Positions 56,575 through 64,000 of a stretch of 64,000 nucleotides of DNA are shown piece after piece (position 1 is the stretch's first letter; every line of letters begins with the position of its first letter). This DNA is from Actinomadura luzonensis (GTDB lineage Bacteria > Actinomycetota > Actinomycetes > Streptosporangiales > Streptosporangiaceae), in assembly GCF_022664455.2 (NCBI RefSeq), contig NZ_JAKRKC020000001.1, forward strand, positions 992,001 through 1,056,000, in the 5' to 3' direction. Made by a program: the position numbers and the translations under genes. Below the pieces are notes generated by a model. That model was not told where the DNA came from and searched no databases. It worked only from the letters and a program-made list of their open reading frames with translations.

Positions 56575-56609
56575 AGCACTTCCCAAGCGAGAATCGATAT
56601 CTTCTTCGT

Positions 56610-58442
56610 ATGCCGGAACAGCAGACACGCCTGCTCGCGGAGCGCTACGAGCTCATAGCCCCGCTGGGCCGGGGCACCATGGGCACGGTGTGGCGCGCGC
56701 GCGACCGCGCGCTCGGGCGCGAGGTGGCGGTCAAGGAAATCCGCCAGGACCCCGGGCTCACCGAGGAACAGCGGACCGAGCTGCGCGAACGCATGGTGCG
56801 CGAAGGCCGCATCGCCGCACGGATCAACCACCCGTCGGTCGCCGCCATCCACGACGTGCTGATCGACAACGGCAGCCCGTGGATCATCATGGAGCTCGTC
56901 GAGGCCCGCTCGCTGGAGCAGGTGATCGAGGAGGAGGGGCCGCTGCCGCCCCGGCTCGTGGCCGAGATCGGCGTCGACCTGCTCGGCGCGCTGCGCGCCG
57001 CGCACGCCCAGGGCATCACGCACCGCGACGTCAAGCCGGGCAACGTGCTCATCACCGAGAGCGGCCGCGTCGTGCTGACCGACTTCGGCATCGCCAAGGC
57101 GGAGGGCGACTCGCGGCTCACCAAGACGGGCATGGTGATCGGCTCCCCCGGCTACACCGCCCCGGAACGCGCCAGGGGCGAGTACACCGGGCCGGAGTCG
57201 GACATCTGGTCGCTCGGCGCCACGCTGTACTTCGCGGTGGAGGGGCGGCCGGCGTACGAGCGCTCCACGATCGCCGAGACGCTGGCGGCGCTGCTCACCG
57301 AGAGCGCCGACCCGCCCACCCAGGCGGGGCAGCTCAGGCCCGTTCTGAACGGGCTGCTCAACAAGGACTACCGGCAGCGGCTCAACGCTGCCAAGGCGGA
57401 GACCCTGCTGCGCATGGTCGCCGACACCCCGACGAGCGAGATGCCGGTGCTCACGGCCGAGGCTCTGATGGCGCAGGAGGCCGCTTTGCCCGACCCGTTC
57501 GCCACCCCCCAGACCCCCTCCGGAAGACCGGCCGGCGCGCCGCAGGCCGCCGCCGGGCCGCAGGGACCGGCTCCGCGCCCGCAGGGGCCCGCCGGGGCGG
57601 CGCCGCCTGTTCCGGGCTCCAAGGCCCCCACGGTGCCGCAGAACGCCTCCCAGAGCCATCACCAGGGACCCCAGCCAGGACCGCAGCGGGGACCGCAGGC
57701 CGGCCCCCAGCCAGGACCGCAGCCGGGACCGCAGACCGGCCCCCAGACCGGCCCCCAGCGCGGCCCGCACGCCGCTCAGCAGCCGGGTCGGCAGCCGGCC
57801 CCGCACTCCGGCGCCCAGCCGGGCCCGCACTCCGGCCCGCAGCGGACACCCGCCCAAAGCCCGGGCGCAGGCCCGGGCGCAGGCCCGGGCACGGGCGCAG
57901 GCCCGGGCACGGGCACGGGTGCGGGCGCGGGCCACGCGTTCGCCTCCCCGCCCTCGCCCCCGCCCGCCTCCCAGGACGGCGGCTTCGACCCCGACCGCAC
58001 GGTCAGCGTCGCCCGTCCCAAGGGCCCGTACCCGGCGCCGCCGCCGCAGCAGCCCGCCGACGAGGGCGCCATCAACACGATGCGCATCCAGTCCCCGATC
58101 GGCTCCCCCGGCCAGCAGGTCTACCCGCCGACCACCCCGGCGCCCGCCGGCCGCCAGCCGAACACGGCCCCCCACCAGCTCCCGCCCCAGGGCCCCCCGC
58201 CGGGCCCCGGCCCGCAACAGCCGCAGCAGCAACAGCAGACGGGCCCGCAGTTCGGTCCCCAGCAGGGCGGCCCCCAGGTCCCCTTCGAGGGCCAGGGCCT
58301 CGGCACCGACCTGTTCGCCATCGCCGGCCCGCCCGAGCAGAAGCAGCCGGGCAACCGCAACGGCATGCTCGTCCTCATGGCGGTGGCCGCCGCGGCCGCC
58401 GTCGTGATCGCCGTCCTCATCGTGGCCCTGTTCAGCAGCTGA
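56610..58442 (+). CDS. Serine/threonine protein kinase with Pro/Gln-rich linker and C-terminal tail anchor
   Basis: A 610-residue kinase. The domain spans about 12-270: [51 protein letters not shown]. About 290-580 is low-complexity Pro/Gln/Gly with many GPQ repeats. The transmembrane helix lies at the very end (about 586-608), with only FSS outside, so it is tail-anchored with no outside sensor. ATG at 56610. It shares its kinase lobe type with the gene before it, probably an ancient tandem duplication. Confidence 0.93.
   Translation: MPEQQTRLLAERYELIAPLGRGTMGTVWRARDRALGREVAVKEIRQDPGLTEEQRTELRERMVREGRIAARINHPSVAAIHDVLIDNGSPWIIMELVEARSLEQVIEEEGPLPPRLVAEIGVDLLGALRAAHAQGITHRDVKPGNVLITESGRVVLTDFGIAKAEGDSRLTKTGMVIGSPGYTAPERARGEYTGPESDIWSLGATLYFAVEGRPAYERSTIAETLAALLTESADPPTQAGQLRPVLNGLLNKDYRQRLNAAKAETLLRMVADTPTSEMPVLTAEALMAQEAALPDPFATPQTPSGRPAGAPQAAAGPQGPAPRPQGPAGAAPPVPGSKAPTVPQNASQSHHQGPQPGPQRGPQAGPQPGPQPGPQTGPQTGPQRGPHAAQQPGRQPAPHSGAQPGPHSGPQRTPAQSPGAGPGAGPGTGAGPGTGTGAGAGHAFASPPSPPPASQDGGFDPDRTVSVARPKGPYPAPPPQQPADEGAINTMRIQSPIGSPGQQVYPPTTPAPAGRQPNTAPHQLPPQGPPPGPGPQQPQQQQQTGPQFGPQQGGPQVPFEGQGLGTDLFAIAGPPEQKQPGNRNGMLVLMAVAAAAAVVIAVLIVALFSS
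57661..57770 (+). repeat. GPQ-encoding short tandem repeats in the second kinase gene
   Basis: Units such as CAGCCAGGACCG and CAGACCGGCCCC repeat about eight times, giving [19 protein letters not shown] sequence in the disordered linker. Confidence 0.7.
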
Positions 58443-58485
58443 CGCCCCGCTGACCGGCGGGTGCCGTGGGGTAAGACTGGGAGTC

Positions 58486-59874
58486 ATGAGCGAGTTCAGG
58501 ATCGAACATGACTCGATGGGTGAGGTGCGCGTGCCGGCGGGGGCCAGGTGGCGCGCGCAGACCCAGCGGGCGGTGGAGAACTTCCCGGTGTCGGGGCGGC
58601 CGCTGGAGCCGTCCCACATCGCCGCGCTGGGCCTGATCAAGGCGGTCGCCGCCGAGGTCAACGGCGAGCTGGGCGTGATCGACAAGGACCTGGCCGAGGC
58701 GATCGCGCAGGCCGCGGCCGACGTGGCGGACAACGAGCACGACGAGCATTTCCCGATCGACGTCTTCCAGACCGGTTCGGGCACCTCGTCCAACATGAAC
58801 GCCAACGAGGTGATCGCGACGCTGGCCGAGGAGCGGCTGGGCCGTCCGGTGCATCCGAACGACCACGTGAACGCCTCCCAGTCGTCCAACGACGTCTTCC
58901 CGACCTCGATCCACGTGGCGGCGGCGACGGAGGTGACCTTCCACCTGATCCCGTCGCTGCGGCACCTGGCGGAGGCGCTGCGGGCGAAGGCGGCGGAGTT
59001 CGAGGGCGTGGTGAAGTCGGGGCGCACGCACCTGATGGACGCCACGCCGGTGACGCTGGGCCAGGAGTTCGGCGGCTACGCGACGCAGGTCGAGCACGGG
59101 GTCGTGCGGGTGACGGCGGCGATGGACCGGGTGCTGGAGCTGCCGCTGGGCGGCACGGCGGTGGGCACGGGCATCAACACGCCGCCCGGGTTCGCCAAGG
59201 CGGCCATCGCGAAGCTGCGGGAGGCGACCGGCATCCCGTTCGCCGAGGCGGTGGACCACTTCGAGGCGCAGGGCGCGCAGGACTCCATTATGGAGCTGTC
59301 GGGGCAGCTCAAGGTGGTGGCGGTGTCGCTGAACAAGATCGCCAACGACCTGCGGTGGATGGGCTCGGGGCCGCGCGCCGGGCTGGGCGAGATCAACCTG
59401 CCCGACCTGCAGCCCGGCTCGTCCATCATGCCGGGCAAGGTCAACCCGGTGATCCCCGAGGCCACGGCCATGGTGGCGGCGCAGGTCATCGGCAACGACG
59501 CGGCGATCACGTTCGCGGGGGCGTCCGGGAGCTTCGAGCTGAACGTGCAGCTCCCGGTGATCGCCCGCAACATCCTGGAGTCGATCCGGCTGCTGGCGAA
59601 CGTCTCGCGGCTGCTCGCCGACCGCTGCGTCACGGGAATCACGGCGAACGTGGAGCGCCTGCGCGAGTACGCCGAGTCGTCCCCGTCGATCGTCACGCCG
59701 CTGAACAGGTACGTCGGCTACGAGGAGGCCGCGAAGATCGCCAAGCAGGCCCTCGCGGAGCGCAAGACGATCCGCGAGGTCGTCCTGGAGCGCGGCCACG
59801 TGGCCGACGGCACGCTGACCGAGGAGCAGCTCGACGCCGCGCTCGACGTCCTGTCGATGACCCGGCCGGGCTAG
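58486..59874 (+). CDS. fumC: Fumarate hydratase class II
   Basis: A 462-residue homotetrameric, cluster-free fumarase. It shows [41 protein letters not shown] and the signature [11 protein letters not shown] near residue 310. ATG with GGGAG in front, 43 bases after the second kinase gene. Its TAG stop shares a CTAG with the convergent trpD stop. It backs up or replaces the oxygen-sensitive class I enzyme at 52884. Confidence 0.96.
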   Translation: MSEFRIEHDSMGEVRVPAGARWRAQTQRAVENFPVSGRPLEPSHIAALGLIKAVAAEVNGELGVIDKDLAEAIAQAAADVADNEHDEHFPIDVFQTGSGTSSNMNANEVIATLAEERLGRPVHPNDHVNASQSSNDVFPTSIHVAAATEVTFHLIPSLRHLAEALRAKAAEFEGVVKSGRTHLMDATPVTLGQEFGGYATQVEHGVVRVTAAMDRVLELPLGGTAVGTGINTPPGFAKAAIAKLREATGIPFAEAVDHFEAQGAQDSIMELSGQLKVVAVSLNKIANDLRWMGSGPRAGLGEINLPDLQPGSSIMPGKVNPVIPEATAMVAAQVIGNDAAITFAGASGSFELNVQLPVIARNILESIRLLANVSRLLADRCVTGITANVERLREYAESSPSIVTPLNRYVGYEEAAKIAKQALAERKTIREVVLERGHVADGTLTEEQLDAALDVLSMTRPG

Positions 59875-60923
59875 GCCGGGCGGGCGGCGCGGGTGGCGTG
59901 GGCCCAGCGGGTGAGCAGGGTGAGCGCGGCGCCGGAGTCGACGGCGTCGGCGGCCCGCTTGTAGGCGCCGGCGAGGGCGGGCACGAGGTCGTTGGCCCGC
60001 GGCGCGCCGTCGGCCGCGACCACGGCGGCGGCGGCGTTCAGCAGGACGACGTCGCGCACGGGCCCGCGCTCGCCGGCGAGCACGGTGCGCGCGACCTCGG
60101 CGTTGTGCCGGGCGTCGCCGCCGCGCAGGTCCTCGGGCCGGGCGCGGGCGATGCCGAGGTCGGCCGGGTCGAAGGTGGTGCGGGTGACGGCGCCGAGCCG
60201 GACGACCCAGACGGTCGAGGGGCCGCACGTGGTCAGCTCGTCGAGCCCGTCGTTGCCGCGGAAGACCAGCGCGGAGCCGCCGCGCTCGGCCAGCACGCCG
60301 GCGATGACGGGCGCCATCTGCTGGTGGAAGACCCCGACCGCCTGCGCCGGCGGCAGCGCCGGGTTGGTGAGCGGGGCGAGGAAGTTGAAGACGGTGGGGA
60401 CGCCCAGCTCGCGGCGCGGCCCGGCGGTGCGGCGCAGCGCCGGGTTGAAGGCGGGCGCGAAGCAGAAGGTGATGCCGATCTCGTCGGCGATGTCGACGAC
60501 GGCGGCGGGCGGCAGGTCGATGACCACGCCCAGCTCCTCCAGCACGTCGGCGGCGCCGGACCGCGAGGAGGCGGCGCGGCCGCCGTGCTTGACGACTTTG
60601 ACGCCGGTGGCGGCGGCCACGACGGCGGCCATGGTGGAGATGTTGACGGTGTCGGCCCGGTCACCGCCGGTGCCGACGAGGTCGACGGGGTCGCCGGAGA
60701 CGCGGATCGCCGCCGACCGGGACAACATGCCGTCGGCCAGCCCCGCGACCTCCTGCACGCTCTCGCCCTTGGCGCGCAGCGCGACCGCGAACGCGGCGAT
60801 CTGGGCGTCCGTGGCCTCGCCCGCCATGATGCGCTCCATCGCCCAGGCGGCCTGGCGGGCGGTGAGCGACACGCCGTCGAGGAGCAGGGACAGCAGCTCG
60901 GCCCAGGTCGTGAGCCCGGCCAT
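59871..60923 (-). CDS. trpD: Anthranilate phosphoribosyltransferase
   Basis: TrpD transfers phosphoribose from PRPP to anthranilate, the second step from chorismate to tryptophan. The motifs [15 protein letters not shown] (PRPP loop, about 83-97) and [21 protein letters not shown] are intact. The ATG at 60923 has GGAGG 7 bases in front and gives 350 residues, the family length. A GTG at 61013 would add a 30-residue Ala/Thr/Lys head. It is the only trp gene in the window. Its leader encodes [12 protein letters not shown] and two hairpins, so expression should be attenuated by tryptophan supply. Confidence 0.94.
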   Translation of the reverse strand: MAGLTTWAELLSLLLDGVSLTARQAAWAMERIMAGEATDAQIAAFAVALRAKGESVQEVAGLADGMLSRSAAIRVSGDPVDLVGTGGDRADTVNISTMAAVVAAATGVKVVKHGGRAASSRSGAADVLEELGVVIDLPPAAVVDIADEIGITFCFAPAFNPALRRTAGPRRELGVPTVFNFLAPLTNPALPPAQAVGVFHQQMAPVIAGVLAERGGSALVFRGNDGLDELTTCGPSTVWVVRLGAVTRTTFDPADLGIARARPEDLRGGDARHNAEVARTVLAGERGPVRDVVLLNAAAAVVAADGAPRANDLVPALAGAYKRAADAVDSGAALTLLTRWAHATRAARPA

Positions 60924-61067
60924 GGACTCGCCTCCGGGGCCGGCGGCTGCGGCGGTCTTGGCGGTGCTCTCGGCAGACGTCTTGGCGGTGCTCTTGGCGG
61001 CGGTGCTGGTCACGGGAAGCGCCCCTTTCCTGCTCGAAATGCTCGACGGGGGCGCGTGCAGATGCCG

Positions 61068-61127
61068 ACGGCCGCCTCGTCGAGGCGGCCGTGTGCGTGT
61101 GCGCTGGAGGGTCCGCCTAGGAGGCGG
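61068..61127 (-). promoter_or_regulatory. Tryptophan attenuator hairpins in the trpD leader
   Basis: Two hairpins in the leader: CCGCCT/AGGCGG (61113-61127), overlapping the leader peptide end, and a perfect 11-base-pair stem (61068-61078 with 61082-61092). The AGGCGG-type arm of the first can also pair with the CCGCCT in the second, giving mutually exclusive forms, as in classical attenuation. No U-run follows the second stem. Confidence 0.7.
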
Positions 61128-61155
61128 GCCACCACTGCTGCGCATACGCGATCAT
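61117..61155 (-). CDS. trpL: trp leader peptide [12 protein letters not shown]
   Basis: A 12-codon ORF 194 bases upstream of the trpD start, with two adjacent Trp codons, ends inside the first hairpin. Ribosome stalling at the TGG TGG pair when charged tRNA-Trp is scarce would keep the first hairpin open. There is no Shine-Dalgarno. TATGTT 6 bases before the ATG fits a -10, so the transcript is probably leaderless. Confidence 0.75.
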   Translation of the reverse strand: MIAYAQQWWPAS

Positions 61156-61255
61156 GCTGACAACATAGCAGACGCACTGATCCACATAGCGCAGCACACA
61201 CTTATGTCGCCTGCACCCATGCGTGCCGGCGCGGGGAGCGCCTAGGGTGCGGGGT

Positions 61256-62008
61256 ATGGCGAAGGAGCTGACTGGGCGGACCGCGCTGGTGACGGGGGCG
61301 GGCGGCGGGATCGGCGCGGCCTGCGCCCGCCGGCTGGCCGCCGACGGCGCCAGGGTGCTGGTCGTGGACCTGCGGGCCGAGCCCGCCGAGAAGGTCGCCG
61401 CCGAGGTGGGCGGCACGGCGGTGGTGGCCGACCTGGCCGATCCCGGGTTCGTCGCGGCGCTGCCGGGCGAGCCGGTGGACATCGTGGTGAACAACGCCGG
61501 GTTCCAGCACGTGGCGCCGATCGAGGAGTTCCCGCCGGACGTCTTCGCGGCGATGCTGCGGGTCATGGTGGAGGCGCCGTTCCTCATCGCGCGGCGGGTG
61601 CTGCCCGGCATGTACGAGCGGGGCTGGGGCAGGTTCGTCAACATCTCGTCGGTGCACGGGCTGCGGGCCTCGCCGTTCAAGTCGGCGTACACGACGGCCA
61701 AGCACGCCCTGGAGGGCTTCTCCAAGGTGGTCGCGCTGGAGGGGGCGCCCCACGGGGTGACCTCGACGTGCGTGTGCCCGGCGTACGTGCGGACGGGGCT
61801 GGTGGAGGCGCAGATCGCCGACCAGGCCCGGGTGCACGGGATCGCGCCCGAGGAGGTCGTGGAGGACATCATGCTGCGGCCGGCCGCGGTCAAGCGGCTG
61901 ATCGAGCCGGAGGAGGTGGCCGAGCTGGTCGCGTACCTGTGCGGGCCGAGCGGCTCGTTCATCACCGGCGTGTCGCTCCCCATGGACGGAGGGTGGACGG
62001 CTCATTAG
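61256..62008 (+). CDS. 3-hydroxybutyrate dehydrogenase (SDR family)
   Basis: A 250-residue SDR with all catalytic residues: TGAGGGIGAAC at about 12-22, NNAGFQHVAPIEEFP, Ser in NISSVHGLRASPFKSAY and YTTAKHAL (Tyr and Lys). The HVAPIEEFP and HGL segments match bacterial D-3-hydroxybutyrate dehydrogenases, which feed acetoacetate. ATG at 61256. It lies directly upstream of the PucR-type regulator and a transporter, suggesting a small-acid use module. Confidence 0.85.
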   Translation: MAKELTGRTALVTGAGGGIGAACARRLAADGARVLVVDLRAEPAEKVAAEVGGTAVVADLADPGFVAALPGEPVDIVVNNAGFQHVAPIEEFPPDVFAAMLRVMVEAPFLIARRVLPGMYERGWGRFVNISSVHGLRASPFKSAYTTAKHALEGFSKVVALEGAPHGVTSTCVCPAYVRTGLVEAQIADQARVHGIAPEEVVEDIMLRPAAVKRLIEPEEVAELVAYLCGPSGSFITGVSLPMDGGWTAH

Positions 62009-62018
62009 CAAACACTTC

Positions 62019-63869
62019 TTGGAGTTGCTGGCGCGGGAGGCGTCGGCGGTGGAGTTCGAGGGGCCGATCGTCGAGGCGCGGGCGCGGGGGGCGGATCCGG
62101 CCGAGATCGAGGCGCTGGAGCAGGCCAAGGTGGAGGCGTTGAAGGTGCGCGCGCTGCTGCGCCGCCGCGCCCGGCGCGAGGCGGAGCTGTCGGCCCTGTA
62201 CGACACCGCCGGCGACCTCGCGGCCCTCCGCGACCTGGACGCCGTCCTGGAGGCGATCGTGCACCGGGCCAGGCAGCTGCTCGCGACCGACATCGCGTAC
62301 ATGACGCTGCACGACCCGGAGCGGGGCGACACCTACATGCGGGTGACCGACGGGTCGATCTCGGCGAAGTTCCGGGCGTTGCGGCTGGCGATGGGGGCGG
62401 GCCTCGGCGGGCTGGTGGCGCAGACGGCGACGCCGTACGCGACAGCCGACTACTTCGCCGACCCGCGTTTCCGGCACGAGGGCCACATCGACGAGGCGGT
62501 CAAGGAGGAGGGCCTGGTCGCGATCCTCGGCGTGCCGCTGCGGCTGGGCCAGCGGGTGATCGGCGTGCTGATGGCGGCCAACCGCAGCGCCCGGCCGTTC
62601 CACCAGGAGGAGGTGTCGCTGCTGGCGAGCCTCGCGGCGCACGCGGCGGTGGCGATCGACAACGCGCGGCTGCTGCAGGAGACCAGGAACGCGCTGGAGG
62701 AGCTGTCGCAGGCCCACCGCGCGCTGCGGGAGCACGGCGAGGCGGTGGAGCGGGCGGCGCTGGCGCACGACCGGATGACCTCGCTGGTGCTGCGCGGCGG
62801 CGGCATCGAGGACGTGGCGGCCGTGGTGACGGACGTGCTGGGCGGCTCGCTGGCGGTCCTGGACGACCTGGGCCGGCCGCTCACGGGGCACGTCGGGGAG
62901 CTGGACGCCGGGGTGTTCGAGGCGGCGCAGGCGTCGCGGGCGCTCGGCCGCACGGTGCGGCGGGGCGAGCTGCTGGTGGCGTCGGTGGACGTCGGCGGCG
63001 AGCCGTTGTGCACGCTCCTGCTGCGCAGCGACGACGCCGACGAGCGGATCCTGGAGCGGGCGGCGCTGGTGTGCGCGCTGCTGCTGCTGTTCCGGCGGAG
63101 CGTGGCCGAGGCGGAGGGCCGGGTGCGCGGCGAGCTGCTGGACGACCTGATCGCCCGGCCGGGCTCCCCCGGCCTGGCCGACCGGGCGCGGCGGCTCGGG
63201 GTGGACCTGGGCGCGCCGCACGTCGTGGTGGTGGTCAAGCACGGCGGGCAGCGGGAGCGGGCGGCGTTCTGGGCGTCGTCGCAGGCGGCGATCAGGCACG
63301 GGCTGGCGGCGGGCCGGGGTGACGAGGTGGTGCTGTTGCTGCCGGGCGAGCACGCGGGGGCGCTGGCGGGGCGGGTGGCGGCGGAGCTGAGCGCGTCGCT
63401 GGGCGCGCCGGCGACGGCCGGCGCCTCCCCGGTGACGACGGGGACGGTCGCCGCCGCCTACCAGGAGGCCCGCCGGTGCGCGGAGGCGCTGATCGCGCTG
63501 GGCCGGGCCGGCGACGGGGCGAGCGCGGCCGAGCTGGGCTTCGTCGGGCTGCTCGTCGGGGAGGGCCGCGACGTGCGCGGCTTCGTGGACCGGGTGCTGG
63601 GCGCGGTGATCGACTACGACGCGCGGCGCGGCACGGCGCTGGCCGACACGTTGTCGGCGTACTTCGGCACCGGCGGCTCGCCGTCGCGCACGGCGGAGGC
63701 GCTGCACATCCACGTGAACACGGTGACGCAGCGGCTGGAGCGGGTCGGGCGGCTGCTCGGCGACGGCTGGCAGGAGCCCGAACGCGCCCTGGAGCTCCAG
63801 CTTGCGCTGCGGCTGCACCGGCTCGGCCACACATCCATCCAGCAGACTGTGGGCCCGGACTCCATATGA
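62019..63869 (+). CDS. GAF domain PucR-family transcriptional regulator
   Basis: A protein of about 616 residues. A coiled coil at about 20-60 leads to a GAF sensor at about 65-215 (YDTAGDLAALRDLDAVLEAIVHRARQLLATDIAYMTLHD...). A second regulatory domain of the CdaR/PucR kind follows, and the C-terminal helix-turn-helix is SRTAEALHIHVNTVTQRLERVGRLLG near 560-590. The start is uncertain: TTG at 62019, or an ATT at 62004 with GGAGGG upstream. It is 10 bases after the dehydrogenase gene and probably senses its substrate or product. Confidence 0.88.
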   Translation: MELLAREASAVEFEGPIVEARARGADPAEIEALEQAKVEALKVRALLRRRARREAELSALYDTAGDLAALRDLDAVLEAIVHRARQLLATDIAYMTLHDPERGDTYMRVTDGSISAKFRALRLAMGAGLGGLVAQTATPYATADYFADPRFRHEGHIDEAVKEEGLVAILGVPLRLGQRVIGVLMAANRSARPFHQEEVSLLASLAAHAAVAIDNARLLQETRNALEELSQAHRALREHGEAVERAALAHDRMTSLVLRGGGIEDVAAVVTDVLGGSLAVLDDLGRPLTGHVGELDAGVFEAAQASRALGRTVRRGELLVASVDVGGEPLCTLLLRSDDADERILERAALVCALLLLFRRSVAEAEGRVRGELLDDLIARPGSPGLADRARRLGVDLGAPHVVVVVKHGGQRERAAFWASSQAAIRHGLAAGRGDEVVLLLPGEHAGALAGRVAAELSASLGAPATAGASPVTTGTVAAAYQEARRCAEALIALGRAGDGASAAELGFVGLLVGEGRDVRGFVDRVLGAVIDYDARRGTALADTLSAYFGTGGSPSRTAEALHIHVNTVTQRLERVGRLLGDGWQEPERALELQLALRLHRLGHTSIQQTVGPDSI

Positions 63870-63884
63870 GTGACGCCGGTCACT
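63869..63884. promoter_or_regulatory. CRP-like palindrome AGTGACGCCGGTCACT
   Basis: GTGA-N6-TCAC in full dyad symmetry, beginning at the last base of the PucR-type gene and ending 16 bases before the transporter ATG. It matches the pattern of the boxes at 13973 and 14008. It is so close to the start that it would act as an operator or be bound by a local regulator. Confidence 0.45.
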
Positions 63885-63900
63885 CCTTACCGTGACCGGC

Positions 63901-64000
63901 ATGGCCACTTCCATCAAGAAGATCGTCGCCGCGAGCCTGATCGGCACCACCATCGAGTGGTACGACTTCTTCCTGTACGGCTCGGCAGCCGCGCTCGTGT
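63901..64000 (+). CDS. MHS-family MFS transporter (N-terminal part only)
   Basis: ATG at 63901 opens a frame reading [27 protein letters not shown] and runs off the right edge after 33 codons. [13 protein letters not shown] is the hallmark first-helix motif of metabolite:H+ symporters (shikimate, alpha-ketoglutarate, proline-type carriers). With the adjacent dehydrogenase and PucR regulator, 3-hydroxybutyrate or a similar acid is a likely substrate. Confidence 0.88.
   Translation, partial: MATSIKKIVAASLIGTTIEWYDFFLYGSAAALV

Overview
The window is very GC-rich (about 70% or more), uses GTG and TTG starts freely, and codes on nearly every base. It carries an F420-type (deazaflavin-dependent) reductase family gene, a DUF5999 protein, MocR/PucR/many TetR regulators and a lytB-LAP-xseA-glpX neighbourhood. 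This points to a filamentous actinomycete, and I infer a Streptosporangiales/Nonomuraea-like genome. I saw no rRNA, tRNA, CRISPR array, insertion sequence, integrase or relaxase. Both ends cut genes: DUF1996 on the left and an MHS-family transporter on the right.

Layout. 0-6.6 kb: accessory genes (DUF1996 protein, lipoprotein, TetR plus M19 dipeptidase, RtcB RNA ligase, I36-like secreted inhibitor) and an ECF sigma factor coupled to a CU044_5270-like membrane protein that looks frameshifted. 6.7-17.6 kb: two different succinate dehydrogenase operons. A B-type sdhCAB lies on the minus strand and a mycobacterial Sdh1-like set lies on the plus strand. Between them sit a LysR regulator, a receiver-PP2C phosphatase, a histidine kinase and a response regulator. 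A LysR-type site precedes the LysR/sdhCAB pair and two CRP-like boxes precede the second sdh operon.

17.6-33.7 kb: a large minus-strand envelope module. It contains two repeat-rich membrane-anchored proteins, a Nudix hydrolase and a seven-gene operon resembling the Tcp-type (pCW3/Tn916-like) conjugation apparatus: TcpC-like, small TcpD-like, TcpE-like, VirB4/TcpF ATPase, VirB6/TcpH-like, a second VirB8/TcpC-like protein and an SLT-NlpC/P60 peptidoglycan hydrolase. The TcpE-like domain is fused through about 880 low-complexity residues to a MinD/EspI-like ATPase domain whose P-loop lysines are missing. There is no relaxase, coupling ATPase or integrase, and housekeeping genes lie on both sides, so this is the best candidate for an undescribed (domesticated) export system.

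34-45.4 kb: conserved chromosomal genes ychF, rmuC, DUF6542, ispH, LAP-like, xseA, xseB, DUF4245, glpX and DUF1707. A TetR/F420-oxidoreductase pair separates xseA from an inverted xseB. 45.4-52.9 kb: a regulator-rich stretch (TetR/SDR, DUF998, TetR/MFS, Gfo/Idh, MocR/EamA). 52.9-61.2 kb: class I fumarase, DUF5999, two tandem Ser/Thr kinases, class II fumarase fumC and trpD with a clear tryptophan leader-peptide attenuator. 61.2-64 kb: 3-hydroxybutyrate dehydrogenase, PucR-type regulator and an MHS transporter, probably one catabolic unit.

Central carbon metabolism is unusually concentrated here: two SDHs, two unrelated fumarases and the gluconeogenic FBPase.
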